Positions 27,014 through 35,906 of a stretch of 64,000 bases of DNA are shown here, piece after piece. The notes under the pieces are model-generated. The model was given only the letters and a program-made list of their open reading frames with translations. It was not told the DNA's origin and did no database searches. Made by a program: the position numbers and the translations under genes. This DNA comes from Prauserella endophytica (GTDB lineage: Bacteria > Actinomycetota > Actinomycetes > Mycobacteriales > Pseudonocardiaceae). Every line of letters begins with the position of its first letter. Positions within the stretch are counted from its first letter, which is position 1. Location: contig NZ_SWMS01000028.1 of assembly GCF_005146945.1 (NCBI RefSeq), positions 19,237-83,236 on the forward strand, read 5' to 3'.

Positions 27014-28345
27014 ATGTCCGGCATGTGGTTGACGCGGGCGGAGCTCCGTTCGAGCGCGGCCCCGGGTGAGGCGCTGCTGCTGCTCGCCAGCCGGGCCCGC
27101 GCCCGTGGCCTGCCGGGTCCCGCCGCATTGACCGGCGACTGGTTCAGCTCCCGCGCGGTGCTCGCCCCGAGCCTGCGCATGGAGACGTTCACCGAGGTGG
27201 GCGACGCACTGGCCGTTCCGGCGAGGCAGCCCGAGGTCCGCGACGCCCCCGAGGGCACGGTCGGCGGCGGCTGGTTCGGCTACCTCTCCTACGACCTCGC
27301 CGACCCCTCCGCGCGGTCCGCCGCGCTGCCGAAGGCCGCGTGGGGCTGGGCCGACCACGTGCTCCGGCTCGACCAGGACGGGCGCTGGTGGTTCGAGGCG
27401 CTCGTGCCCGACGACGGCATGGCTCCGCACGCGCTCGCGGCCGAGTTCGCCGACCTGCTCGACGGGGCGGCGCCGAAGCCGGCGTGGACGCCCACGGCGC
27501 TGGAGCACCCGCTACCGGCCGGGCACCACGCCGCCGTCAAGGAGTGCGTGCACGCGATCGAGGCGGGTGAGCTCTTCCAGGCCAACATCTGCACGCGGTT
27601 CACGGGCACGTTCGACGGCGAGCCGGCCGCGCTGTACGCCGAGGGCGTCCGCCGGTTGCGGCCCGCTCGCGGCGCGTACCTGTCCGGGCAGTGGGGCTCG
27701 CTCGTCTCGATGTCGCCGGAGCTGTTCCTCGCGCGCTCGGGCGGGCGCGTGCGGTCGACGCCGATCAAGGGCACCCGCCCCCGCCGCGGTCCCGAGGACG
27801 ACGGGCTGGCCCGGCAGCTGCGGGAGTCGGTGAAGGACGTCGCGGAGAACGTGATGATCACCGACCTGGTGCGCAACGACCTCGGCCGCGTGTGCGAGGT
27901 TGGCAGCGTGCGCGTGCCTGAGCTGCTGGCCGTCCGCGCGGCACCGGGCGTCTGGCACCTCGACTCGACCGTGGAGGGCGTGCTCGCCGAGGGCCGCGAC
28001 GACGCCGACCTGCTCGCGGCGACATTCCCGCCCGGTTCGGTCACCGGCGCGCCCAAGATCCGCGCGCTCGACCTCGTCGCCGAGCTGGAGCGCGCCCCGC
28101 GCGGGGTCTACACGGGCGCGATCGGCCTGGCCTCCCCCGTCGCCGGGCTGGAGCTCAACGTCGCGATCCGCACGCTCGAGCTCCACGACGGCACCGTGGA
28201 GCTGGGCGTCGGCGGCGGCATCACCGCCGACTCGGACCCGGCGGCCGAGTGGCAGGAGTGCCTCGACAAGGCGGCGCCCCTGGAGCGGCTGCTCGCTACC
28301 CCGCCCGCTCAGGCGTCGCGGCGGGCGGCGAGCGCGGCGTTGTAG
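27014..28345 (+). CDS. pabB: Aminodeoxychorismate synthase component I
   Basis: 443 residues from ATG 27014; ATG 27023 is an alternative. Chorismate-binding enzyme motifs: GELFQANICTRF, SMSPELFLARSGGRVRSTPI then KGTRPRRGPEDD, VKDVAENVMITDLVRNDLGR, FPPGSVTGAPKIRALDLVAELE, GVYTGAIGLASP and GVGGGITADSDP. These define the anthranilate synthase I/PabB fold. The shorter length and the M. tuberculosis synteny (Rv1005c next to rsmI) favour PabB for folate over TrpE. The gene end overlaps rsmI (convergent) by 37 bases. Confidence 0.9.
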   Translation: MSGMWLTRAELRSSAAPGEALLLLASRARARGLPGPAALTGDWFSSRAVLAPSLRMETFTEVGDALAVPARQPEVRDAPEGTVGGGWFGYLSYDLADPSARSAALPKAAWGWADHVLRLDQDGRWWFEALVPDDGMAPHALAAEFADLLDGAAPKPAWTPTALEHPLPAGHHAAVKECVHAIEAGELFQANICTRFTGTFDGEPAALYAEGVRRLRPARGAYLSGQWGSLVSMSPELFLARSGGRVRSTPIKGTRPRRGPEDDGLARQLRESVKDVAENVMITDLVRNDLGRVCEVGSVRVPELLAVRAAPGVWHLDSTVEGVLAEGRDDADLLAATFPPGSVTGAPKIRALDLVAELERAPRGVYTGAIGLASPVAGLELNVAIRTLELHDGTVELGVGGGITADSDPAAEWQECLDKAAPLERLLATPPAQASRRAASAAL

Positions 28346-29139
28346 AGCTCGTTCTTCGAGACCCCCGTGGCGGCCGCGACCTCGGCGGCCACCGACTTGA
28401 GCCGTTCCCCCGCCTCGACCCGGCCGAGCACGTCGCCGACGAGGTCCTCGACGTTCGCCCGCCGAGGGGAGGCGCCCGCGAGCACGACCGTGATCTCGCC
28501 CCTCACGTGGTCCCCGGCCCACGCGGCCAGCTCTGCCAGCGAACCGCGGCGGACCTCCTCGTAGGTCTTGGTCAGCTCCCGGCACACGGCGGCCCTGCGG
28601 TCGCCGCCGAGCACCTCCACCGCCTCGGCGAGCGTCGCGGCGAGCCTGCGAGGCGACTCGAAGAACACCGTGGTGCGCCGCTCGCCGGCCAGCTCGGCCA
28701 GCCACTTGCCGCGCTCCCCCGGCTTGCGGGGCACGAAGCCCTCGAAGCAGAACCGGTCGGGCGCGAGCCCGGAAAGTGCCAGTGCGGTGGTGACGGCCGA
28801 GGGTCCAGGCACGCAGGTCACGGGCAGGTCCTCCGCCGCGCACGCCGCGACGAGGCGGTAGCCGGGATCCGACACGCTTGGCATCCCGGCGTCGGTCACG
28901 AGCAGCACGGTCTCGCCCTCGCGCAGCGCGTCGAGCAGCTTCGGCAGGCGGGCCGACTCGACGTCCTCGTAGAAGCTCACCACCCGGCCCGGCGGGGTCA
29001 CGCCCAGCGCCGTGGCCAGCGACCGCAGGCGCCGGGTGTCCTCGGCGGCGATCACGTCGGCGTCGGCGAGCGCCTCGGCAAGGCGCGGGGAAGCGTCGCG
29101 GGAGTCGCCGAGCGGTGTCCCGGCCAGTACGAGAGGCAC
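28309..29139 (-). CDS. rsmI: 16S rRNA (cytidine1402-2'-O)-methyltransferase
   Basis: 276 residues. Tetrapyrrole methylase-fold motifs: LVLAGTPLGDSRDASPRLAE (family GNLGD form), DVIAAEDTRRLRSLATALG, LVTDAGMPSVSDPGYRLV, TCVPGPSAVTTALALSG, and FEGFVPRKPGERGKWL. It 2'-O-methylates C1402 of 16S rRNA. It is divergent from pmt with 51 bases between, as in mycobacteria (Rv1003/Rv1002c). Confidence 0.95.
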   Translation of the reverse strand: MPLVLAGTPLGDSRDASPRLAEALADADVIAAEDTRRLRSLATALGVTPPGRVVSFYEDVESARLPKLLDALREGETVLLVTDAGMPSVSDPGYRLVAACAAEDLPVTCVPGPSAVTTALALSGLAPDRFCFEGFVPRKPGERGKWLAELAGERRTTVFFESPRRLAATLAEAVEVLGGDRRAAVCRELTKTYEEVRRGSLAELAAWAGDHVRGEITVVLAGASPRRANVEDLVGDVLGRVEAGERLKSVAAEVAAATGVSKNELYNAALAARRDA

Positions 29140-29176
29140 CCTCCGAGGCTAATCTCCGCCTTCCCCCGCCCGCCCG

Positions 29177-29182
29177 TAGGAT
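29177..29182 (+). promoter_or_regulatory. -10 box for leaderless pmt transcript
   Basis: TAGGAT ends eight bases before GTG 29191, so transcription would begin at or next to the start codon. There is no ribosome site before the GTG, which agrees. Confidence 0.55.
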
Positions 29183-29190
29183 CGGGCCTC

Positions 29191-30765
29191 GTGACCGCAC
29201 TCCTCACCCGCACGCCGGGCGGCGTGGGCCCCGAGCCGGGGCGGACACAGCGGCCACCGAGCGACCGCGAGGCCACGCTGCTGGGCAAGCCGATGCCCAC
29301 GGACCGGCTGCGCGCGCTCGTCGTCACCGTCGTGCTCACCGCCATCGGCGGGTTCGTGCGGCTGCAGAACCTGGGCTTCCCCACCGACAAGGGGACCCCG
29401 GTCTTCGACGAAAAGCACTACGTGCCGCAGGCGTGGCAGATGCTGCGCAACGGCGGCTACGAGGACAACTACGGCTACGAGTTGGTGGTGCATCCGCCGC
29501 TGGCCAAGCAGCTGATGGCCGTCGGTGAGTGGATCTTCGGCTACAACGGCGTCGGCTGGCGGTTCAGCGCGGCGATCGCGGGCACGCTGATCATCCTGCT
29601 GACGATCCGCATCGCCAGGCGGCTGACGCGGTCGACCCTGCTCGGCGCCATCGCGGGCATCCTCGTGATCTGCGACGGCGTGCTGCACCTGCAGTCGCGG
29701 ATGGGGATGCTGGACATCTTCATCGCGCTGTTCGTGCTCGCGGCGTTCGGCTGCCTGCTGCGCGACCGGGACCAGGTGCGCGAGCGGCTCGCGGTGGCCG
29801 TGCGCGAGGGCTGGGCGGACGAGTCGCCCTTCGGTCCCCGGCTCGGGTTCCGCTGGTGGCGCTTCGGCGCCGGTGTGCTGGTGGGGCTGGCCACGGCCGT
29901 GAAGTGGTCGGGCATGTACTGGGTGCTCGCGTTCGGGCTGCTGTGCCTGGCCTTCGATGTCGCGGCGAGGAAGGCCGCCGGTGTGCCCCGGCCGTGGATG
30001 GGCGTGCTGCGCCGAGACCTGGCGCCCGCGTTGTGGGGCATCGGCGTGATCTCGGTGCTCGTCTACCTGAGCAGCTGGTGGGCGTGGTTCGCGAGCGAGA
30101 CCGCGACCGACCGGCACTACGTGGAGATCCAGAACGAGGCGGCCGGGGCCTTCGGTTTCGTCCCCGGCGCGCTGCGCTCGCTGATCGCGTACACGTTCAA
30201 CGTCCTGGACTTCCACGAGAGCCTGTCGACGCCTGCTGGCGACCCGCATCCGTGGGAGTCGAAGCCGTGGACGTGGCCGATGGGGCTGCGCCCGATGCTC
30301 TACTACTACGAGTCGGGCGGTGGCACCGCGGCGGGCTGTGGGGAGTCCGAGTGCGTGCGGGCGACGATGCTGGTGGGCACGCCCGCGATGTGGTGGCTGG
30401 CGCTGCCGGTGCTCGGCTGGGGCCTGTGGCGGTCGGTGTTCCGGTCTGACTGGCGCTACGCGGCCGTGCTCGTCGGCTACTTCGCGGGCCTGCTGCCCTG
30501 GTTCGTCAACCTCGACCGGCAGATGTACTTCTTCTACGCGACACCGCTGGCGGCGTTTCTGGTGCTGGGGCTGACGCTGGTGCTGGGTCAGCTGCTCGGC
30601 AGGGCGCGGGACGGTTTCGAGAGACGCGGCACCGGGCTGCTCGCGGTGGCCCTCTACACGGGCCTGGTGGTGGCCAACTTCGTGTGGCTGTGGCCGATCC
30701 TGAACGGCGACTCGATCACCACGGAGCACTGGCAGTCGCAGCTGTGGCTCCCCTCTTGGCGCTAG
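29191..30765 (+). CDS. pmt: Dolichyl/polyprenyl-phosphate-mannose protein O-mannosyltransferase
   Basis: 524 residues, start GTG 29191. GT39 features: an acidic VFDEKHYVPQAWQMLRNG loop after TM1 (catalytic DE), VVHPPLAKQLMAVGEWIFGY, then about ten TM segments (IAGTLIILLTIRIARRL, LLGAIAGILVICDGVLHL, FGAGVLVGLATAVKWSGMY and others). A long extracytoplasmic loop has FNVLDFHESLSTPAGDPHPW and MLYYYESGGG. It adds mannose to secreted proteins during Sec export, as M. tuberculosis Rv1002c does. Confidence 0.93.
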   Translation: MTALLTRTPGGVGPEPGRTQRPPSDREATLLGKPMPTDRLRALVVTVVLTAIGGFVRLQNLGFPTDKGTPVFDEKHYVPQAWQMLRNGGYEDNYGYELVVHPPLAKQLMAVGEWIFGYNGVGWRFSAAIAGTLIILLTIRIARRLTRSTLLGAIAGILVICDGVLHLQSRMGMLDIFIALFVLAAFGCLLRDRDQVRERLAVAVREGWADESPFGPRLGFRWWRFGAGVLVGLATAVKWSGMYWVLAFGLLCLAFDVAARKAAGVPRPWMGVLRRDLAPALWGIGVISVLVYLSSWWAWFASETATDRHYVEIQNEAAGAFGFVPGALRSLIAYTFNVLDFHESLSTPAGDPHPWESKPWTWPMGLRPMLYYYESGGGTAAGCGESECVRATMLVGTPAMWWLALPVLGWGLWRSVFRSDWRYAAVLVGYFAGLLPWFVNLDRQMYFFYATPLAAFLVLGLTLVLGQLLGRARDGFERRGTGLLAVALYTGLVVANFVWLWPILNGDSITTEHWQSQLWLPSWR

Positions 30766-30851
30766 CCGACCGGTAACCGGCGCCCGAGGTTCCCCCGCCC
30801 GCCGTGCAGTGAAGGCAGCCCCCGCGCAAGCGGCTCCCGCCCCCAGTCGGT

Positions 30852-30900
30852 GAGCAAGGGAGCTTCACTCCCGGAAAACGGTAGCAAAGCTCCCTTGCTC
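30852..30900. repeat. Second palindrome family, copy 2
   Basis: GAGCAAGGGAGCTTCACTCC and its mirror AGCAAAGCTCCCTTGCTC around CGGAAAACGG. It shares the GGGAGCTT/AAGCTCCC arms of copy 1 but the centre is reversed (AAAA here, TTTT there). It lies between the convergent pmt and kinase genes and may terminate both. A fragment GCAGTGAAGG of the first family lies at 30805. Confidence 0.85.
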
Positions 30901-30938
30901 CTCACTGGAACGGGGCTGAGCGGCCGCCAACGGAGCCC

Positions 30939-32651
30939 TCACTGCACCTTGGGTACGACCCTCGTGACGGGACCGTCGGGCGACTTGCCCACTCGCGCCA
31001 GCCAGCCCTCGACCTCGCGGCGCACCGCGTTGAGGGTCGGGCGGTTGCGCGGCTGCGGGTCGAGCGAGGCGATGAGCAGCCGCGCGTGGACACTCTGCCT
31101 CGGCAGCTGGCTCGGCGGCTCCGCTCGCGCCGCCGCCATGAGCGCCGCCATCGGCGTCTCTCGCGTGCCCCTCGGTGGGTAGCCGGACAGCGCGTAGCTG
31201 ACCGTCGCCGCGAGCTGCCACGCGTCCGACGCCGGGCTCGCGGGCGAGCCCGCCGCCGTCTCGGGCGCCGTGTAGTCGGGCGTGCCGATCATCATCCCGG
31301 TCGCCGTGAGCTTCGAGTCGCCCTTGCTGCGCGCGATCCCGAAGTCGATCAGGTGCGGCAGGCCCTCCGGGTCCACGATCACGTTCGACGGTTTCATGTC
31401 GCGGTGCAGCACGCCCTTGTCGTGCGCGGCCGACAGCGCGCCCGCCAGCGTCGCCCACAGCCTGCCCGCGGCGACGTCGTCGAGCGATCCGCCGGAGTCC
31501 ACGGTCTCGGCGAGCGACTGGCCGTGCAGGTACTCCATCACGAGCGCAAGCCCGTCCGGCTCCTCGACCAGGTCGTACACCCGCACGCAGTTCGGGTGGT
31601 TGAGCATCGCGAGCGCCCGCGCCTCGCGCTGCATGCGCTCCTCGGTGTCCCGGTCCGGCGCGTGGGCGATCTTCAGCGCCACCGTGCGGCCGAGCTGGGT
31701 GTCCTGCGCCTCCCACACGGTGCCGAAGCCACCGTGGCCCAGCCGACGGATCCGCTTGAACCGGCCGCTGCCGGAATCCGCGGTACCGGGCATCGGGCCG
31801 GGCACGGCGGCCAGCGCGCCCGCGGCCTCCGGCGATGGCGCGACCGACGTCGGCGGGTACTGCTTCGGCGGGGGCGGCGGCACCTCCGAGGGCGGCGGCG
31901 GCACGTACGGCGGCGGCTGACGCGGGGGCTCCGGCCTCGGCTTCGGCTCGGGCGGCCGGTCGGAGTTCTGGATCACCGACCAGCTCGGCGGACCGACCAG
32001 CGCCACCGGGATCACGCCGAGGACCGTGACGGGCAGAAAGCCGAGCCACAGGTGCACGGCCGTGTTCGCCTCCACACCGACGCTCAACAGCACGAACGCG
32101 ACGAACGAGCCCCAGATGAGCCGACCGGGCCACTTCGGGCCCCGGCGCAGCGCGACACGGCCGAGCAGCATGATCGCCAGCAGCGCCAGGATCGGCAGCC
32201 CAACCAGGCCGCCGAGGTAGTAGCCGTAGGCCAGCACGCTGTCGGACGGGTAGAAGAGCGTCTCGTAGATGTTCTGGCCGCCGCCGAGGTACTCGCTCTG
32301 CACGCCGACGAAGCAGTACTCCCTGGCGAGCGAGCCGGCCTCACCCGTGGTGAGCCCACCGGTGCCGCCCGCGAACACGTCCCGGTAGACGCTCGACACG
32401 CCCGTCGCCAGCAACAACGGCAGCAGCAGCACGAACACCAGGCTGATCCCGGCGATCGCGATCAGCGCGGGACCGCTGTAGCGGTTGCCGGTGAACTTGC
32501 GCACCAGCGCCACGAGCATCGCGCCCGCCACCGGCGACAGCGCGATCAGCGCGCCCGCCATGCTCGTCGCCCACACCCAGTCCCCCGGGCAGAAACCCGG
32601 TTGGAAGAGGCTGTGCGCGAGCGAAAGCAACGCGCTAGCGATCGATTCCAC
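30939..32651 (-). CDS. Membrane Ser/Thr protein kinase with C-terminal kinase domain
   Basis: 570 residues from GTG 32651, with GAGGAG upstream. Five hydrophobic segments lie at about 29-50, 61-83, 138-163, 175-192 and 200-219. A proline-rich linker (228-270) follows, and the kinase domain occupies the C-terminal half (297-560): GHGGFGTVWEA glycine loop, VALKIA Lys, HRDMKPSNV (415-423), DFGIAR (434-439), and GTPDYTAPE. All catalytic residues are present. The order membrane part first, kinase last is the reverse of PknB. The N-terminal part looks like an integral membrane sensor or anchor. No partner gene is adjacent. Confidence 0.88.
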   Translation of the reverse strand: MESIASALLSLAHSLFQPGFCPGDWVWATSMAGALIALSPVAGAMLVALVRKFTGNRYSGPALIAIAGISLVFVLLLPLLLATGVSSVYRDVFAGGTGGLTTGEAGSLAREYCFVGVQSEYLGGGQNIYETLFYPSDSVLAYGYYLGGLVGLPILALLAIMLLGRVALRRGPKWPGRLIWGSFVAFVLLSVGVEANTAVHLWLGFLPVTVLGVIPVALVGPPSWSVIQNSDRPPEPKPRPEPPRQPPPYVPPPPSEVPPPPPKQYPPTSVAPSPEAAGALAAVPGPMPGTADSGSGRFKRIRRLGHGGFGTVWEAQDTQLGRTVALKIAHAPDRDTEERMQREARALAMLNHPNCVRVYDLVEEPDGLALVMEYLHGQSLAETVDSGGSLDDVAAGRLWATLAGALSAAHDKGVLHRDMKPSNVIVDPEGLPHLIDFGIARSKGDSKLTATGMMIGTPDYTAPETAAGSPASPASDAWQLAATVSYALSGYPPRGTRETPMAALMAAARAEPPSQLPRQSVHARLLIASLDPQPRNRPTLNAVRREVEGWLARVGKSPDGPVTRVVPKVQ

Positions 32652-32808
32652 CCTCGCTCCTCGGCCGGTCGGCTTTGTTCGCACCAGAGTATGTCGAGTG
32701 CTCCCCTTCCAGGACGCAGGTGGTGCGCGCTGGGTTCGCTGCGTGCGCCGATCGCACGGACGTTCTACGGTTTCAAGGCACGGACTCGACGACGAGGAGA
32801 CACCCACG

Positions 32809-34686
32809 ATGGGCGCGTATGCCGACACCTACCAGCGCAGCCTCGACGACCCCGAGGGCTTCTGGCTGGACGCCGCACGAGCCATCACGTGGACCCGCGA
32901 GCCGACCTGCGCACTGGACTCCTCGAACGCACCGCTGTACCGCTGGTTCCCCGACGGCGAGCTGAACACCGCCTACAACGCGCTCGACCGGCACGTCGAG
33001 CGGGGCCGCGGCGAGCAACCCGCGCTGATCTGGGACTCCCCGGTCACCGGTTCCCAGCGCACCTACACCTACACGGAGCTGCGCGACGAGGTGGCGAAGT
33101 TCGCCGGCGCGCTCACCTCGTTGGGCGTGGCCAAGGGCGACCGCGTGATCATCTACATGCCAATGGTGCCCGAGGCCGTGATCGCGATGCTCGGCTGCGC
33201 GCGCATCGGCGCCATCCACTCCGTCGTCTTCGGCGGGTTCGCTCCGAAGGAGCTGGCCGCCCGCATCGAGGACGCGCAGCCGAAGGCGATCGTGGCCGCC
33301 TCCTGCGGGATCGAGCCGAACAGGGTCGTCGAGTACAAGCCGATCATCGAGGCCGCGCTGGCCGCCACCGAGCACCAGCCGGACCGGGTCGTGGTGCTGC
33401 AGCGCGACGCCGCGCGCGCCGAGCTGGGCGAGCGCGACGCCGACTGGACCGAGCTGATGGCCACCGCGTCGCCCGTGGACCCGGTTCCGGTCGCGGCGAC
33501 CGATCCGCTGTACATCCTCTACACGTCCGGCACCACGGGTAAGCCGAAGGGCGTCGTGCGCGACACGGGCGGACACGCCGTGGCTCTCGCGTGGTCGATG
33601 GGCGCCGTCTACGACATCCAGGCGGGCGACGTGTGGTGGACCGCCTCCGACGTCGGCTGGGTCGTCGGCCACTCCTACATCGTGTACGCGCCGCTGCTGA
33701 TCGGCGCCACGACGGTGCTCTACGAGGGCAAGCCCGTCGGCACCCCGGACGCGGGCGCGTTCTGGCGGGTCATCTCCGAGCACGGGGCGAAGGCATTGTT
33801 CACGGCGCCGACGGCGCTGCGCGCGGTGAAGCGGGTCGACCCGGAGGGCAAGGAGACCGCGGCCCACGACCTCACTCGGTTCGGCACTCTGTTCATGGCC
33901 GGAGAGCGGCTGGACCCGGAGACCTACCACTGGGCACACGACAAGCTCGGCGTTCCGGTGGTCGACCACTGGTGGCAGACCGAGACCGGCTGGCCGATCG
34001 CGGCCAACCTGCGCGGGCTCGAGCCGATGCCCGTCAAGCCCGGCTCGGCGACGATGCCGGTGCCGGGCTGGGACGTGCGGATCCTCGGCCAGTCCGGCGA
34101 GGAGCTGCCCGCCGGGCAGGAGGGCGCGATCGCGATCAGGCTGCCGCTACCGCCTGGCGCGCTGCCCACGCTGTGGGGCGACGACGAGCGGTACAAGGAG
34201 GCGTACTTGTCGCGGTACGAGGGCTACTACCTCACCGGCGACTCCGGATACCGCGACGAGGACGGCTACCTCTTCGTCATGGGCCGCACCGACGACGTGA
34301 TCAACGTAGCGGGACACCGGCTGTCGACGGGATCGATGGAGGCCGTGCTCGCGGCGCACCCGGCGGTCGCCGAGTGCGCGGTGATCGGCGTGAAGGACGC
34401 GCTGAAGGGCCAGCTGCCGCGTGGCTTCGTGGTGCTCAAGGCGGGGGTGGACATCCCGGAGGAGAAGCTACGGGACGAGCTGGTGGCGGCGGTGCGCGCC
34501 GACATCGGCCCGGTGGCGGCGTTCCGGGACGTCTCGGTGGTCGAGGCGCTGCCGAAGACCCGCTCCGGCAAGATCCTCCGCAAGACGATGCGGGGCATCG
34601 CCGACGGCCGCGACGAGCCCGTGCCCTCGACGATCGAGGACCCGAACGTACTCACCGCGCTGCGCTCCATCCTGCGGCCGGAGTGA
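32809..34686 (+). CDS. prpE: Propionyl-CoA synthetase-like AMP-forming ligase
   Basis: 625 residues from ATG 32809 with GACGAGGAG upstream. Acetyl/propionyl-CoA synthetase features: YADTYQRSLDDPEGFWLDAA at the start, YIMPMVPEAVIAMLGCARIG-like core (IYMPMVPEA), YTSGTTGKPKGVVRDTGGHA (about 240-259), WWTASDVGWVVGHSYIVY, DHWWQTETGWPI, YYLTGDSG, GRTDDVINVAGHRLSTG and the C-terminal Lys in KTRSGKILRKTMR. RDTGGHAVAL is the form common in PrpE rather than Acs. It makes propionyl-CoA (or another short acyl-CoA). It stands alone. Confidence 0.85.
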   Translation: MGAYADTYQRSLDDPEGFWLDAARAITWTREPTCALDSSNAPLYRWFPDGELNTAYNALDRHVERGRGEQPALIWDSPVTGSQRTYTYTELRDEVAKFAGALTSLGVAKGDRVIIYMPMVPEAVIAMLGCARIGAIHSVVFGGFAPKELAARIEDAQPKAIVAASCGIEPNRVVEYKPIIEAALAATEHQPDRVVVLQRDAARAELGERDADWTELMATASPVDPVPVAATDPLYILYTSGTTGKPKGVVRDTGGHAVALAWSMGAVYDIQAGDVWWTASDVGWVVGHSYIVYAPLLIGATTVLYEGKPVGTPDAGAFWRVISEHGAKALFTAPTALRAVKRVDPEGKETAAHDLTRFGTLFMAGERLDPETYHWAHDKLGVPVVDHWWQTETGWPIAANLRGLEPMPVKPGSATMPVPGWDVRILGQSGEELPAGQEGAIAIRLPLPPGALPTLWGDDERYKEAYLSRYEGYYLTGDSGYRDEDGYLFVMGRTDDVINVAGHRLSTGSMEAVLAAHPAVAECAVIGVKDALKGQLPRGFVVLKAGVDIPEEKLRDELVAAVRADIGPVAAFRDVSVVEALPKTRSGKILRKTMRGIADGRDEPVPSTIEDPNVLTALRSILRPE

Positions 34687-34697
34687 GCTTCCCTCAC
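34683..34697 (+). terminator. Small hairpin after the propionyl-CoA synthetase gene
   Basis: GTGAG-CTTCC-CTCAC overlaps the stop codon. The stem is only five pairs and no U-run follows, so it is a weak terminator candidate. Confidence 0.3.
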
Positions 34698-34735
34698 GTG
34701 GGCGAAATGCGGTTTTCTCGGCGAAAGTCGTAGCA

Positions 34736-34758
34736 CACCGTCATGCGGTGACTACGAT
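34736..34758 (+). promoter_or_regulatory. Inverted repeat and -10-like box before the T7SS-like cassette
   Basis: CACCG-TCATG-CGGTG (34736-34750) is followed at once by TACGAT (34753-34758), 30 bases before the first gene of the cassette. This looks like a promoter with an operator over its spacer; the -35 is not clear. Confidence 0.4.
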
Positions 34759-34788
34759 CGGTCGGACCGACCGCTGCATGGGGGAGCT

Positions 34789-35466
34789 GTGGGCCTTCGA
34801 GAAAACGATCCGGCGCCCCGACGGGTGCGAGTTCTGACACCGGCCGAGGCAGGTGAGCGCGCACCGGACGGCGTACTGGTCCTGACGACAGGGCCGGAAC
34901 CCGGAGCCGCGATCGAGCTGTGGGAGCTACGCGACGGCACGCGGGTGGTCGTCGGGTACACGACGTTCACGGCGCTCGCGGCGTCGGCTGGAGCCGGGCA
35001 ACCGTTCCGACGGTTGACCACGGCCGATCTGGCGCGCGTGTGCGGCGCCGCCGAGGTGAGGGTCCTGCTGGACGAGCTGTTGCCCGGCGGGCCTCGCCAT
35101 CCCGAGCCGGACGTCGCCGGGCAACCGAACCTCCCATTGCTGGAGGAGGCCGAGCCGGCCGGAGACCTGCTGTACGTGCCGTCCCGCCCGTCCAGGCCGG
35201 GTGACGCGGAGGTCGGCGTCGAACTGCAGCGGTACCGGAACAGGGCGACGATGCTGGCCTACACCTCCGCGCAGGCACTCGAGGCCGGGTGCGGTCCGCA
35301 CCAGCCCTGGGTGTCGATTCCCGCCCGCGTGCTCGACGCGGTGCTCGCCGAATGCGGCGCCGAGCAGGTGTTGCTCAACCCGGTGCTGTCGGAGGGCTCC
35401 CGGCACGTGGCACCCGTAGTGGACTGGACTCGCAAGCCGAGGAGGGAGACGGAGTGGAATGCCTAG
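34789..35466 (+). CDS. SseB/SAV_915-like protein with duplicated domain
   Basis: 225 residues from GTG 34789 with GGGGGAG upstream. Two similar halves are visible: VVGYTTFTALAASAGAGQPF with VRVLLDELLPGGPRH, and LAYTSAQALEAGCGPHQPW with EQVLLNPVLSEGSRH. This is the repeat seen in SseB-like (SAV_915) proteins, which sit beside type VII secretion substrates in many actinobacteria. There are no membrane segments. The stop overlaps the next start by eight bases, so it is the first gene of a four-gene unit. A chaperone or accessory role is inferred only from context. Confidence 0.65.
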   Translation: MGLRENDPAPRRVRVLTPAEAGERAPDGVLVLTTGPEPGAAIELWELRDGTRVVVGYTTFTALAASAGAGQPFRRLTTADLARVCGAAEVRVLLDELLPGGPRHPEPDVAGQPNLPLLEEAEPAGDLLYVPSRPSRPGDAEVGVELQRYRNRATMLAYTSAQALEAGCGPHQPWVSIPARVLDAVLAECGAEQVLLNPVLSEGSRHVAPVVDWTRKPRRETEWNA

Positions 35467-35884
35467 CGGCGACGGCTACCGCCACGACACCAACGCGCTG
35501 ACCGCGATCAGCGGCCATTGGCGCGACGGCGCGAACCAGCTGGACGCTGCCGCCGCCGTCCCCGCGGACGCGCCCGATGCCGGAGCGTCCTCCGCCGTGG
35601 TCGGCACGGCGATGGCTTCGCTCATCCAAGGGCTGAGTGCTGCCGCAACGGCAATGGACGAGGCCGCCGAGAAGGTGCACGCGGCGAACGGGAGCTACGA
35701 GGACATCGAGAACACCAACGCCGGGGCCATCGCAGCCCGCGGGCGTTACGGCATGGGCCCAGGACAACGACTGCCGTCCGACGGCAAGGTCGATCCGGCG
35801 CCCGGGTCGCTGCCCCCGCCGCCCACCGGTCACTCGACACCGCCCAAGGGCCCTGGTGGCCCCGGCTCAATGGACGACAACTAG
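35459..35884 (+). CDS. EspC/ESX-1 secretion-associated-like protein
   Basis: 141 residues. The N-terminal 80 residues are helical and Ala-rich (YRHDTNALTAISGHWRDGAN, ASLIQGLSAAATAMDEAAEK, VHAANGSYEDIENTNAGA), in the pattern of the EspC/DUF2580 family of small type VII secretion proteins. A Pro/Gly-rich disordered tail ends in MDDN. No signal peptide. It precedes a large WXG-type protein by 22 bases and probably pairs with it as a partner for export, as small helical proteins do with LXG toxins. Confidence 0.65.
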   Translation: MPSGDGYRHDTNALTAISGHWRDGANQLDAAAAVPADAPDAGASSAVVGTAMASLIQGLSAAATAMDEAAEKVHAANGSYEDIENTNAGAIAARGRYGMGPGQRLPSDGKVDPAPGSLPPPPTGHSTPPKGPGGPGSMDDN

Positions 35885-35906
35885 CCGTCGCAAGGGGGAA
35901 CGCGGC

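Noticed and set aside
28249..29190. Upstream extension of the pmt frame to an earlier start
   Set aside because: The extension would lie opposite the whole rsmI gene and has no family similarity. GTG 29191 has a well-placed -10 box for a leaderless start.
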